A stretch of 64,000 nucleotides of DNA from Tessaracoccus sp. (GCF_016714275.1 NZ_JADJNP010000001.1:372001-436000), one strand, 5' to 3'; positions 1 to 8,594 are shown, numbered from the stretch's first letter. Numbers and translations: made by a program. The notes: generated from the sequence alone by a model not told the origin.

Positions 1-1
1 C

Positions 2-457
2 GCAATCCACGCCGTTGTCGCCGCCGACGCCGACGTACCCAGCATCCTCGCCGCCTCCGTCGCAGCCGTACCCCCGGTCGTGCTGCTCGCGATCACCCAC
101 CTCACCGTCATCCTCACCCGCACCCCAAGTGCCGCACCGGAACCAGAGACGCCGGACCGACACGAGGTCGCCGTGCTCGCCGAGACCTCAGCTGAGCCAG
201 CGCGGGACGAACTGGAAGCAGCATCCGCATCCGTTGCCGTCCCTGAGCTGGCGTCCGCGCCTACCGACGTCGATTCCCTCGATCCGGCGGATCGCCGAGC
301 GTTGGGGTGGGAGCTGCGTGAGGCGGGGTGGTCGAACAAGCGGATCGCCCGCGAGCTCGGCGTGCATCCCTCGACCGTGGGCCGCTGGTTCGCCCCCGCA
401 CACCTTCCCACTGACATCACCGAGTCCGCCGACGAGCGGGAGGAGACAACCCCATGA
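2..457 (+). CDS. SpdB/DUF2637-like element protein with C-terminal HTH, 5' truncated by window edge
   Basis: The reading frame is open to the first base, so only the C-terminal ~151 residues are visible. The start of the visible part is a hydrophobic stretch ending in PPVVLLAITHLTVIL, which resembles the last membrane segment of DUF2637/SpdB-type proteins of actinobacterial conjugative elements. An acidic, Ala/Glu-rich linker follows, then a compact helix-turn-helix (NKRIARELGVHPSTVGRWF). The gene ends in an ATGA overlap with the next one, so the two are probably translationally coupled. The family name is an inference from the membrane segment plus the HTH tail and from the element context. 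A role in plasmid or element spread or in regulation is likely but unproven. Confidence 0.6.
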   Translation, partial: AIHAVVAADADVPSILAASVAAVPPVVLLAITHLTVILTRTPSAAPEPETPDRHEVAVLAETSAEPARDELEAASASVAVPELASAPTDVDSLDPADRRALGWELREAGWSNKRIARELGVHPSTVGRWFAPAHLPTDITESADEREETTP

Positions 458-885
458 ACACCACCGACGGCCCGCAGCACACCGACCCCCGCCATGATCC
501 GCAGCACGTCGTGCCGACCCCGGCCGACGAGGCACTCTCGGTCCCTCGCGACGGCCCCGACGCTGCCGTCGAGGCCTCGACCACGTCGGAGGCGGTGCGT
601 GCGGCGCAGGTTGCCCGCACCGAGAAACAGCACGCCGCCGTCGTGGTTCGTGGTCGGGGTGTGGAGTGGGTGCGACCGACCGATCTGATGGCCCGGCATT
701 CGGCGAACGTCGCCGGGCGCGGCCTGGACTTCCAAGCCGAACTCGCCCGCCGCACCCGCACACCCTTGCGGATCGGGATGCAGGCCGCGCGCGACCGCGC
801 ACGTCGCCTGCCACCGATCACGGCGTTCGGCCGGCACACAGTCACCACGTCGGCCCCGACACGGCCTGGGGTCGGGATCGGATGA
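454..885 (+). CDS. hypothetical protein of conjugative element
   Basis: This is a 143-residue hydrophilic protein whose start codon overlaps the previous stop (ATGA). The first 60 residues are low in hydrophobicity and rich in Asp, Pro and Thr. The second half is basic (VVVRGRGVEWVRPTDLMARH, then an Arg-rich segment) and could contact nucleic acid or a protein partner. I recognise no domain. Its position between an SpdB-like gene and a larger hypothetical gene matches accessory modules of actinobacterial integrative elements. No signal peptide or membrane segment is visible. Confidence 0.55.
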   Translation: MNTTDGPQHTDPRHDPQHVVPTPADEALSVPRDGPDAAVEASTTSEAVRAAQVARTEKQHAAVVVRGRGVEWVRPTDLMARHSANVAGRGLDFQAELARRTRTPLRIGMQAARDRARRLPPITAFGRHTVTTSAPTRPGVGIG

Positions 886-978
886 GGGTGGCAGGTCATG
901 GTCCAGACGGCAACCACCGCAGGATGGGCGCGTTCGTGGGAGCGGGCGCGCACCTACCTGCCAGGAGGTGCCGACACC

Positions 979-1857
979 ATGACCACAACCACCAACCCCA
1001 GCACCGAGTCCTCGCGGGAGGATTTCACGACCGGCGAGGGCCTGCGCGCCTTGCTGCACCGGCTCCACCACGGTGGTGAGGATGCCTGGGTCAATGATCC
1101 GGTCGCGCGCGATCTGATGGAGTTCGCCGCCGAGAAGTACAAGGCACTGGCGCGCAAACACCGCCTCGATACCTGGGAGGCGGTCGCGGCGGCGTTCGAC
1201 GCAATGCAGAACCGCTCCACCCTCGAAGCCGACGACCCGTGGGCGATCATCACCCACGCCGTGCGGATCACCTGCATCTACGAAGAACGCGCCCAAGGCC
1301 TCCTCTGCTCGGTGCATCAGGCACGCCGCTCCCACGTCTCCGCGTTCCACGACCCCGAACGGTTCTCCGACCGCGACACCGCACTGTCCGACTACCACCC
1401 CGCCTTCCACGTCTCCGACGATCTGCCCAGCGACCTTGAGGCCGATCCGCATGATCTGTTGGGTTCGGCGCAGGCCTGCATGTCGGCCACGTCGGCGGCA
1501 GAGGACGCGATCGCGCTGCTGTGCCTGCTCGACTGGCCGACCGACACCGCGCGGGCCTCGGTCGAGCACGTCTGCGGCGCACTCACCAAAGCCGGAACCC
1601 GCCAGTCCGCCTACGAGGCGCTGCGTAGGGATCGGCACGCCCGCGCGCTTCTCGACCTGCCCCGACCCACCTGGACTGCCCTCTTGCGGGCGCTGCTCGG
1701 GAACCCGCACCCCGCCTACGCGACCACCAGTGCAGGCCGTGGGGTGCTGCTGCGGCTCCTGCTCGGCGAGACCTTGGAACTGCTGCTACGCGACGACGAC
1801 CTGATCCTCGCCCTCGCGCTCGCCGCACCCAGAGCCCAGGGCGGTGAGCCACGATGA
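979..1857 (+). CDS. hypothetical element protein upstream of parB
   Basis: This 292-residue cytoplasmic-looking protein is mostly alpha-helical by composition, with acidic N-terminal and central parts. ATG at 979 is preferred over the in-frame ATG at 898 because a good Shine-Dalgarno, AGGAGG at 963-968, stands 10 bases before it and nothing comparable precedes 898. The gene ends with an ATGA overlap into the parB-like gene, a common arrangement in integrative elements of actinobacteria. I do not recognise a conserved catalytic motif. Linkage suggests a role in element maintenance or replication, but this is inference. Confidence 0.6.
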   Translation: MTTTTNPSTESSREDFTTGEGLRALLHRLHHGGEDAWVNDPVARDLMEFAAEKYKALARKHRLDTWEAVAAAFDAMQNRSTLEADDPWAIITHAVRITCIYEERAQGLLCSVHQARRSHVSAFHDPERFSDRDTALSDYHPAFHVSDDLPSDLEADPHDLLGSAQACMSATSAAEDAIALLCLLDWPTDTARASVEHVCGALTKAGTRQSAYEALRRDRHARALLDLPRPTWTALLRALLGNPHPAYATTSAGRGVLLRLLLGETLELLLRDDDLILALALAAPRAQGGEPR

Positions 1858-2851
1858 CCGACCCGCAGACCGGTATCCAGCTCGACCGGGCCGTCGACTC
1901 CCTGATCGTCGGCAAGCGCCACCGCACCGACCTCGGCGACATCGAAACCCTCGCCGCGTCCATCGACCGCGACGGTCTGTTGCCCCGTTGACGATCACTA
2001 TCGACGGCGTGCTCGTCTGCGGGGCGCGCCGTCTGGCGGCGATCAAGATGCTCGGGTGGCGCACCGTCAGCGTGTGGGTGCGCGGCGGGCTGTCGGATCG
2101 GCTCGGGAAGCTCCTGGCCGAGCAGGACGACAACATGCTCCACAAGCCCTACAACCAGCTCGAAGCCGCAGGCCTCTACCGCGAGATCAAGCAAGTCATG
2201 GCAGACGACGCCGCCCGCCGGAAGTCCGCCACCCAGTTCAGCGCCGAGAACCAGCCAGGAAATGACGGTGGTGGAAAATTTCCACCACCGTCAAGCGGCC
2301 CTACCGGGAAGGCTCGGGAACAGGCGGCGGCGATGATCCCTGGCGGCGTGTCGTACAAGACGTTGGAGAAGGTTGGCTACATCGAAGAGATCGCTGCCAA
2401 TCCCGCCCAGCCTGAGTCGCTCCGCGCGGAAGCGGCGGCGGCGTTGGAGCGGATCGAGGCAGGTGACCCGGTGCATCCGCTCTACCTGGCGATCCGCGAG
2501 AGCGCCGATGCTGCGCGTGAGGTGCGGGAGGCGACGATGCACGCCCTCGCGGAGGATGCCGTCGCCCGGGCCAACGCGATGAAGAAGGGCAAGAAGCCCA
2601 AGCCCCGACCCAAGCCGTTCGTGCCCGACGACGCGCCGCCGGTGCGGTATCCGGTGCGGGCGTTCGTCCAGACCTGGGGCGAACTCGCCAGTTGGTGGAC
2701 CCACTACGACATCGCGGTGCTCGCCGTCGAGCTGACCGACGACCAGTACGAGAACTTCCTCACCGTCGCCGAAGCCACCGCCCGCTTCGCCGACGATCTC
2801 CGCACCGCACGCGAGGCCCACGCAGCGAAGCCGATCCTGCGCGCACTCTGA
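1854..2851 (+). pseudogene. ParB/Srx-like nuclease-fold protein, disrupted by a one-base frameshift
   Basis: Translation from ATG 1854 gives the start of a ParB-like domain (SLIVGKRHRTDLGDIETLAASI, then DRDGLLPR) and stops at TGA 1989-1991. From about base 1986 a different frame continues the same domain (LTITIDGVLVCGARRLAAIK, the ParB substrate/nucleotide-binding motif) to 2851. Restoring one base in the CCCC run at 1983-1986 gives a single protein of about 332 residues. The C-terminal two thirds include a helical DNA-binding region and a Lys/Pro-rich linker. ParB-like proteins of integrative elements act in partition or as regulators. Either the gene is inactive or the base is a sequencing error; the disrupted site is a short C homopolymer, so both are plausible. 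Confidence 0.75.
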
Positions 2852-2899
2852 GCTGAGGTCTTTGCCGCTCTGCCGGTGGCGGGTGTGCACCTGCCAAGC

Positions 2900-3592
2900 A
2901 TGAGCCCTGCACCCACTGATACCCGAGCCCGTCGCCGACTTGTCGCCCTCATCGCTGCTGGCATCGTCCTGCTGCTCCTGGCCGGGGTCGGTGTCTACGG
3001 ACTCCTCATCGGCCCCCGCAACCCGAGCACTGACGATCCGCGCCCCGAACCGCAGCCGAGTGCGACCACGCCGCAGTCGCCGGGGCCGTCAACACCGCGG
3101 TTGCCGCGTGTTCCATCTGTGCCGCGCTCTGCCGATCCGGTGACGTTCGCCGAAGGTGTCGCCACGACTTTGTTCGCGTGGGATACGGCGCTGGAGTTGT
3201 GGCCGCTGGACTACACCTCGGCGATCCTCGCCGTCGGTGACCCCTCCGGGGACGAGCAGGCGGGCCTCGCTTCCGACATCTCGACCTACCTGCCGAACCG
3301 GGATGTCTGGATCGAGCTGCGTCAGTACGCCACGGCCCAGTACCTCGTCATCGACGCCTCGTTCGTCCCGGATGCGTGGGCCGACGCGGTCGCGCAGGCG
3401 CAGCCCGGGCAGATCGCACCCGGCACGATCGCGGTCACGATCGAGGGCACCCGCCACCGCTCCGGCATCTGGAACAGCCAACCCGTCACCACCGAGCACC
3501 CCGTCTCGTTCACCGTGTTCGTGATCTGCGCACCCACGTACCCGACCTGCCACTTGCTGCGGCTGTCCCAGCTCGACAACCCCCTCCGCTGA
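2900..3592 (+). CDS. single-pass membrane protein, possible TcpC/VirB8-like transfer protein
   Basis: This 230-residue protein has a short basic N-terminus, one membrane helix (about residues 14-35, LVALIAAGIVLLLLAGVGVY), a Pro/Ser/Thr-rich extracellular linker, and a folded domain of about 140 residues starting DPVTFAEGVATTLFAWDT. This architecture is that of TcpC/VirB8-like assembly factors of Gram-positive conjugation systems. The assignment rests on architecture and on the neighbouring element genes; I cannot see a diagnostic motif. ATG 2900 is preferred to GTG 2876 because it places a basic cap directly before the helix. It ends 9 bases before the chimeric ORF and probably shares its transcript. 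Confidence 0.55.
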   Translation: MSPAPTDTRARRRLVALIAAGIVLLLLAGVGVYGLLIGPRNPSTDDPRPEPQPSATTPQSPGPSTPRLPRVPSVPRSADPVTFAEGVATTLFAWDTALELWPLDYTSAILAVGDPSGDEQAGLASDISTYLPNRDVWIELRQYATAQYLVIDASFVPDAWADAVAQAQPGQIAPGTIAVTIEGTRHRSGIWNSQPVTTEHPVSFTVFVICAPTYPTCHLLRLSQLDNPLR

Positions 3593-3601
3593 GGTGCCGC
3601 C

Positions 3602-5455
3602 GTGTTCCGCAAAGCCGCCATCGCAGCCCTCGCGCTCATGTTCCTCGCCCCGCCCGTCCTCCTGCTCGGGATCGGGGCACTGATGAACCCCGCCGCCGCC
3701 AACTGCGCCACCACCACAGGCGTGGTCAACCTTGGGCCCGTGCCGGACTCGCTCACCGTGACGACGGCGAACGGTGAGACGTTCACGCTGAACCGGCAGC
3801 AGCTCACCCACGCCGCCACGATCATCGCCATCGGCAACAGCACCGACGGCGTGGGACGGCCCGGGATCAAGATCGCGCTCATGGCCGCGCTCACCGAGTC
3901 CACGCTGCGGATGCTGTCGAACACCGGCACCTACCCCGAGAGCGCGAACTACCCCAACGACGGCAACGGCTCCGACCACGACTCCCTGGGTCTGTTCCAG
4001 ATGCGCCCACAGTCGGGTTGGGGCACTGTCGCCGAACTCATGGACCCCACCTATCAGGCGCGAGCGTTCTTCGGCGGGCCGACCGGCTCGAACTACCCCT
4101 CGCCGCGCGGTCTGCTCGACATCCCCGGCTGGCAGACGATGGACCCCGGCGAAGCCGCCCAAGCCGTCTGCAACCTGGCCACCGAGGTCGCCAAGGGCAT
4201 GAACCAGAAGGCCATCGGCGGTGGCACCAACGGGAAGGCACCCATCGGCTACCTCAACGTCCGCACGCGCGACGAGCTGGGACGTGAGCTGCGCACGATC
4301 GAACTCGACCCCGAGCGGGCACCGATGATCGAGTGGGCGTTCAAGGCGTACGCCTCCGGGGACTGGAGCGTCAGCCAACTCCACGACGAGCTCACCTCGC
4401 GGGGGCTGCGGAGCCTGCCGACGCCGACGCGCCCAGCCAAGCCACTGGCCGTGTCCACCGTCCACAGGCTCCTGACAAACCCGTACTACAAGGGCGACGT
4501 GGTCTATCGAGGCACCCGCTACAAGGGCAACCACCCGCCGCTGATCCCTGCCGAGGTCTGGTACCAGGTCCAGTCGGTGCTGACCGCGCACCAGTGCGCC
4601 GTCGAAGCGACCCAGGTGCACGGCCACTACCTCAAAGGCACGATCCATTGCGGACAGTGCGGCTCGCGGCTCATCGTCTCCAACGCGAAGAACCGCCACG
4701 GCAATGTCTACTGCTACTTCGTGTGCTCGGGTCGGCACTCCAAGCGCACCGACTGCACCCGCCAGGCCATGCTCATCGAAGACGTTGAGAAGCTCGTCGA
4801 GGACTACTACACGCGCGTCCAGATCACCCCGGCCCAGCAGGACGCTCTCGCCGGGATGCTGCACCACGAGTTCGACCACCTCATGGCCTCCGAAACCGAG
4901 GAACTCACCCGGCTCACCGCGAACCGCGACCGGCTCGAAGGCGAACAAGACCGGCTCATGCAAGCCCACTACGCCGACGCGATCCCGCTGACCGTCCTCA
5001 AGCGCGAGCAGGACCGCATCACCGCCGAACTCGACAAAGTGACCCAGCGTATCGACGCCCACTACGGCGACTACGCCGACGCCCGCGCCCACCTCGACGA
5101 CGCGCTCGGTCTCCTCGCGAACTGCGCCGACATCTACAGCCGCTGCGACGACACCAACCGGCGGCTATGCAACCAGGCCTTCTTCACCAAAGTCTTCATC
5201 GACGAGGACAACGAGCTGCGCGTCGAGCACAACCGGCCCTTCGAAATGCTGCTCGACCCGCAGGTCAACGCCAACGCGCTGACCTGGGCCGCAGATGCCG
5301 ACAAGGCCCGAACCGCTACCAACATTGACGTTGGCAAGGGTTCGAGCCTTGTGCGTGGGGTGGAGCTAGGGGGATTCGAACCCCCGGCCTTCTCATTGCG
5401 AACGAGACGCGCTACCAACTGCGCCATAGCCCCAGGTTGCCGTAACAGCGAGTGA
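3602..5455 (+). CDS. chimeric ORF: element cell-wall hydrolase-like N-terminus fused to serine-recombinase C-terminus
   Basis: The ORF encodes 617 residues. Residues 1 to about 188 have a signal/anchor segment and a lysozyme-like region with DSLGLFQMRPQSGWG, typical of transglycosylase-like proteins encoded by actinobacterial conjugative elements. From about residue 189 (base ~4170) the sequence becomes a large serine recombinase: LATEVAKGMNQKA, then the recombinase domain (APIGYLNV, ELDPERAPMIEWAFK), a zinc ribbon (HCGQCGSRLI with a later CSGRH) and a coiled coil of about 100 residues. The recombinase N-terminal catalytic domain with its serine nucleophile is absent, so this protein should not catalyse excision. 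The last ~30 residues are antisense translation of the tRNA-Ala. The simplest explanation is an internal deletion that joined two element genes in frame. An assembly join is the alternative. Confidence 0.8.
   Translation: MFRKAAIAALALMFLAPPVLLLGIGALMNPAAANCATTTGVVNLGPVPDSLTVTTANGETFTLNRQQLTHAATIIAIGNSTDGVGRPGIKIALMAALTESTLRMLSNTGTYPESANYPNDGNGSDHDSLGLFQMRPQSGWGTVAELMDPTYQARAFFGGPTGSNYPSPRGLLDIPGWQTMDPGEAAQAVCNLATEVAKGMNQKAIGGGTNGKAPIGYLNVRTRDELGRELRTIELDPERAPMIEWAFKAYASGDWSVSQLHDELTSRGLRSLPTPTRPAKPLAVSTVHRLLTNPYYKGDVVYRGTRYKGNHPPLIPAEVWYQVQSVLTAHQCAVEATQVHGHYLKGTIHCGQCGSRLIVSNAKNRHGNVYCYFVCSGRHSKRTDCTRQAMLIEDVEKLVEDYYTRVQITPAQQDALAGMLHHEFDHLMASETEELTRLTANRDRLEGEQDRLMQAHYADAIPLTVLKREQDRITAELDKVTQRIDAHYGDYADARAHLDDALGLLANCADIYSRCDDTNRRLCNQAFFTKVFIDEDNELRVEHNRPFEMLLDPQVNANALTWAADADKARTATNIDVGKGSSLVRGVELGGFEPPAFSLRTRRATNCAIAPGCRNSE
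5361..5433 (-). tRNA. tRNA-Ala (CGC anticodon)
   Basis: On the minus strand a 73-nt cloverleaf runs from GGGGCTA (acceptor) through D arm, anticodon stem TCTCG/TGAGA with loop TTCGCAA, and T arm GGGGGTTCGAATCCCCC, to TAGCTCC plus discriminator A. The acceptor pairs with one G-T wobble. The anticodon is CGC, which reads GCG (Ala). CCA is not encoded. The gene lies inside the 3' end of the element's recombinase ORF on the opposite strand, so this tRNA is the likely attachment site of the element. Confidence 0.95.
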
Positions 5456-5509
5456 GACTCTACCACGCCGTCGACGGACGGTCACATCACAGTCGCGCGA
5501 CGGCTCCCG

Positions 5510-6286
5510 CTACTCGCCGACGGCGCGGCGGAACGAGCGCACGTTCGACTGCTCCGGCCGGACGCCGGCGATCTCGCCCGTCTCCTCGGCCTCCGTCGAC
5601 GGGTGGTCCGCCGTCGGCACCACGAGAGACGAGGCGACGACCGGAGCCGACAGGTCGATCGTGCGGACCGTGCGCGGCAGCAGCGGCTGCGACACGTAGG
5701 TCGACGGCGTGACAGGGATGGGATCCCACAGGGCGCCGATGGTCGGCGGCATCGCGAGGTCCACGGAGATCTCGACGGACTCGGTGGCCTCGCCGTCGGT
5801 CAGGGTGATCACAGTGGTGTCCTCCGCGTCGTCGAAGCCCCCCTGCAGCGCGGCCGCGCGCGCGTCGAGGCTGCGGTGCATCGCGACAACGGAGAACCGC
5901 GCGACGGCGACGAACGCGACGAGCAGCCCGCCCGGGATCGCAACGGACCACCACGGGGTGATGCCGAGCACCGAAAGGACAACGAGCGTGACCCCGGCCG
6001 CGAGCAGCGTGCCCATCACCACAAGGCGACGATTGGCGGCCTGACGCGCGATGAGCCGGAGCTCGGTGAGATCAGCGCGGCGGGTCAGCGGCGTGGAGAC
6101 CTTCGCCTTCTCCTGATCGGAGCCGTACTCGAGGACGTCGTGGCGGAGGATCCGCATGGAGTTCGAGAAGCGCTCGGTGGGGTCGCCCTCGAGCTCGTCG
6201 TCGGGGGTGCGCTGGGACGCCACCCACGGCAGAGCGAAGGCGAGACCGGCAACGACGACGATGGCGATGAGGATTCCGGCGAGCAC
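5510..6286 (-). CDS. GlpR/SepX-type membrane receptor for the gephyrin-like protein Glp
   Basis: This 258-residue protein starts at GTG 6286. It has an N-terminal membrane helix (LAGILIAIVVVAGLAFALPWV), a cytoplasmic segment with an Arg-rich patch, two more hydrophobic segments near residues 85-125, and a long polar C-terminal tail. The architecture and its place directly downstream of a MoeA/gephyrin-like gene match GlpR, the membrane partner of Glp in Corynebacterium cell division and polar growth, and SepX of Streptomyces. The identification is by architecture and synteny. The stop of Glp is 81 bases upstream of this start, so the pair is probably one operon. Confidence 0.65.
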   Translation of the reverse strand: MLAGILIAIVVVAGLAFALPWVASQRTPDDELEGDPTERFSNSMRILRHDVLEYGSDQEKAKVSTPLTRRADLTELRLIARQAANRRLVVMGTLLAAGVTLVVLSVLGITPWWSVAIPGGLLVAFVAVARFSVVAMHRSLDARAAALQGGFDDAEDTTVITLTDGEATESVEISVDLAMPPTIGALWDPIPVTPSTYVSQPLLPRTVRTIDLSAPVVASSLVVPTADHPSTEAEETGEIAGVRPEQSNVRSFRRAVGE

Positions 6287-6367
6287 GCCCCTACCGTAAA
6301 CAACAACGGTGTAATTTGCAGCCCGACAGGCCGACGGCGCGCGTCCCCGGAAACGAAATCCGCCGAC

Positions 6368-7666
6368 TCACTCCTCGTCGAGGAGCCAAACCGGCACCTG
6401 CTCACCGGCACGGACCAGTTCGACATGCTCGTCGAGCACGATCAGCGCATTGGCGGCGGCAAGCTCGCCGAGAGCGTGGGGCATGGTCACCTGGTCGACG
6501 TAGCGGATGCTGCCCTCCGTGCGGACCACTCCGCGCAGCAGATGCAGCTGCCCCCTCGTCGACCGCAGGGTGGAGCCCGCAATCGCCCGAACGGTCCGCG
6601 GCTCGGTCCCCGCGCCCATCAGCCGCCGGATCAGCGGCCGCGCGAACGCCTGGAACGTCACGTACGCGCTCACCGGATTTCCCGGCAGCATCAGCACGGG
6701 CACCCGGTCCTCGCCGACGACCGCGAACGTGTGGGTGCGCCCGGGCGACATCGCGACGTCGGCGGAGTCGACGACGCCAAGCTCAGCGAGCACGCCGGCA
6801 ACCGCCTCGTAGTCCTCACGCTTGCCGCCGGTCGTGGAGATCACCAGATCAGCGCGAATCAGCTGGTCCGAGAGCGTCTGACGAATGGCCGCGGGGTCGT
6901 TGGTGTGCACGGTGACGCGGAACACCGTCGCGCCGGCAGCCTTCGCCGCGGCGGAGATCAGGTAAGAGTTGGCGTCGACGGTCTCGCCCGGCTTGAGGTC
7001 GCCGCCGTGGTCGGCCAAGCGCTCGCCCGACCCGAGGACGACGACGCGGGGCCGCGGGCGCACCAGCACCTGGTCGATCCCGGCGCTCGCCAGCAGCCCG
7101 ATCGCACGCTCGCTGAGAACATCCCCCTCGCTCAGCAGCCGAGTGCCGACAGGAAGGTGCTCGCCGGCCGCACGGACGTACTCTCCGTCCGCGACACGAT
7201 CGATCAGGTCGAGGCGACCGTCCACGACGGTGGCAAACGAGGTGGGAAGGACGGTGTTGGCACCGGGCGGGAGCGCGTCTCCGGGCGCGACGACGACCGC
7301 ACCGCCCTCCGGCAGTCGCTCGACGCCCGCATCGACGAGGCGCATCGCCGTCGAGAGGGCGCCCTCGTCGTCGGTCAGGTCGAACGCGCGCACGGCATAC
7401 CCGGCGACCTTCGCGGTGCTCACCGGCGGCACATTGACCAGCGAGTCGACGTCCTCCGTCATGACCTGGTTCCAGGCGTCCAGCAGCGGCATGCCGAAGG
7501 CGGGCAGCGCCTCGACGACGCTCAGCAGATACGCGGTGTGATCCGCGGCGCTGCGCAAGCCTGCGGCGTCGACGACGGGAGGATCGGGAAGCATCGGCGT
7601 ATCGACGACGACCGCCTCCGTCTCCTGTGCGATCGGCTCCTCTTGTTTCCTGGTGAACCAAGCCAT
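6368..7666 (-). CDS. glp: gephyrin-like molybdotransferase Glp (MoeA family)
   Basis: This 432-residue protein has the full MoeA fold: N-terminal domain with VPPVSTAKVAGYAVR, the linker DALPPGANTVLP, the MogA-like core (DANSYLISAA, STTGGKREDYE, MLPGNPVSAYVTF) and a C-terminal beta-domain. MoeA inserts molybdate into molybdopterin. In actinobacteria the paralogue next to GlpR instead works in division with FtsZ and the Wag31 scaffold. The N-terminus carries a short tail before the MoeA domain. With no other molybdenum-cofactor gene in view and GlpR next door, the division role is favoured by inference. The start lies 18 bases from the divergent cyclo-ligase start. Confidence 0.8.
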   Translation of the reverse strand: MAWFTRKQEEPIAQETEAVVVDTPMLPDPPVVDAAGLRSAADHTAYLLSVVEALPAFGMPLLDAWNQVMTEDVDSLVNVPPVSTAKVAGYAVRAFDLTDDEGALSTAMRLVDAGVERLPEGGAVVVAPGDALPPGANTVLPTSFATVVDGRLDLIDRVADGEYVRAAGEHLPVGTRLLSEGDVLSERAIGLLASAGIDQVLVRPRPRVVVLGSGERLADHGGDLKPGETVDANSYLISAAAKAAGATVFRVTVHTNDPAAIRQTLSDQLIRADLVISTTGGKREDYEAVAGVLAELGVVDSADVAMSPGRTHTFAVVGEDRVPVLMLPGNPVSAYVTFQAFARPLIRRLMGAGTEPRTVRAIAGSTLRSTRGQLHLLRGVVRTEGSIRYVDQVTMPHALGELAAANALIVLDEHVELVRAGEQVPVWLLDEE

Positions 7667-7672
7667 GCGCCA

Positions 7673-7678
7673 TACGAT
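7673..7678 (+). promoter_or_regulatory. -10 box for a leaderless transcript
   Basis: TACGAT stands exactly 6 bases before the ATG at 7685, so transcription would begin at or next to the start codon. No Shine-Dalgarno precedes this ATG and only 18 bases separate it from the divergent Glp start. Confidence 0.5.
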
Positions 7679-7684
7679 AGGCCA

Positions 7685-8287
7685 ATGGGCGTTGACGGGC
7701 GGAAGGCGGAGCTGCGCGCCGCGATACTGACCGCCCGGTCGCTCGTCTCCCCCGATGGCTGGGCAGCGGAGGACACAGCCAGAAACCGACTGTTGGCCAC
7801 CTGGCTAGGGCAGACGTCGACGGTCGCGCTGTACGCGGCTCGCCCGGGCGAGCCCGGCACCCAGCAACTCATCGACCTCCTCGCGGCCCGCGGTTCCCGC
7901 GTCCTGCTCCCCGTGCTCCGGCGGACACCGATGTGGGCCGACTTCGAGGGATGGGCCGCGACGCGGGCCGGCGCGTACGGCATCCCGGAGCCAACCGGGG
8001 CCGTGCTCCCCGCGACAGCGCTGGCCGAAGCGGACGCCGTGCTCGTGCCCTGCCTGGCCGTCGGGCGCGACCTCACGCGCTTGGGAACGGGCGGCGGCTG
8101 GTACGACCGGGCACTGCCGCATCGCCGCCCCGGCACGCCGCTCGTCGCCCTCACCCGGGCGGCCGAGGTGATCGACACCGTGCCGACCCTCCCTCACGAC
8201 GTGTCCGTCGACGGGGCCGTCAGCGAACGCGGTTGGGTGGGGGCTCCCCCGTCACTTACCATGGGCGACGGTCTCCCGAATCGCTAG
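7685..8287 (+). CDS. 5-formyltetrahydrofolate cyclo-ligase
   Basis: This 200-residue member of the MTHFS family converts 5-formyl-THF to 5,10-methenyl-THF with ATP. The hallmark glycine loop GTGGGWYDRALP is present near residue 140, together with the family's DAVLVPCLAVGRD strand. The true start is ATG 7685; the much longer upstream reading frame in the same phase is antisense to Glp and GlpR and is not a gene. The small distance to Glp and the -10 box 6 bases upstream suggest leaderless initiation. Cyclo-ligase divergent from or near Glp is a recurring actinobacterial neighbourhood. Confidence 0.9.
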   Translation: MGVDGRKAELRAAILTARSLVSPDGWAAEDTARNRLLATWLGQTSTVALYAARPGEPGTQQLIDLLAARGSRVLLPVLRRTPMWADFEGWAATRAGAYGIPEPTGAVLPATALAEADAVLVPCLAVGRDLTRLGTGGGWYDRALPHRRPGTPLVALTRAAEVIDTVPTLPHDVSVDGAVSERGWVGAPPSLTMGDGLPNR

Positions 8288-8297
8288 GAAGTTGTTC

Positions 8298-8579
8298 ATG
8301 CCCACCTACCAGTACCAGTGCAAGAGCTGCGGCGGCGACCTCGAGGTCGTGCAGAAGTTCAGCGACCCGTCGCTGACCGTATGCCCGGAATGCTCGGGCG
8401 AGTTGCGGAAGGTGTTCAACGCCGTCGGCGTCGTGTTCAAGGGTTCCGGTTTCTACAAGACCGATTCGCGCAGCTCCGGCTCCGCGGGCTCCAAGAAGAA
8501 GGAATCGGCGACGACGGCGCCCGCGGCCAAGAGCGACGCCAGCTCCAGCAGCCCGGCGAAGGCCGACAAGGTGGCCTGA
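8298..8579 (+). CDS. FmdB-family zinc-ribbon protein
   Basis: This 93-residue protein begins MPTYQYQCKSCGG and has two CxxC knuckles (CKSC and CPEC about 20 residues apart), followed by the FmdB-type segment KVFNAVGVVFKGSGFYKTD and a Ser/Ala/Lys-rich disordered tail. ATG 8298 is chosen because AGGAA at 8286-8290 sits before it; TTG 8292 is too close to that site. Function is unknown for the family. It lies 10 bases after the cyclo-ligase stop and is followed by a strong terminator. Confidence 0.85.
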   Translation: MPTYQYQCKSCGGDLEVVQKFSDPSLTVCPECSGELRKVFNAVGVVFKGSGFYKTDSRSSGSAGSKKKESATTAPAAKSDASSSSPAKADKVA

Positions 8580-8594
8580 ACGTAAATTCCTGAG

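Noticed and set aside
3089..5092. 667-codon open frame on the minus strand
   Set aside because: Antisense to the transfer-protein and recombinase ORFs; no recognisable motif.
6368..7666. Molybdenum-cofactor locus
   Set aside because: No other moa/moe/mog gene in view; the adjacent GlpR-type gene supports the division role.
5603..8287. 894-codon open frame on the plus strand
   Set aside because: Only the part from 7685 encodes a protein (cyclo-ligase). The rest is antisense to GlpR and Glp and has shadow composition rich in Arg, Gly and His.
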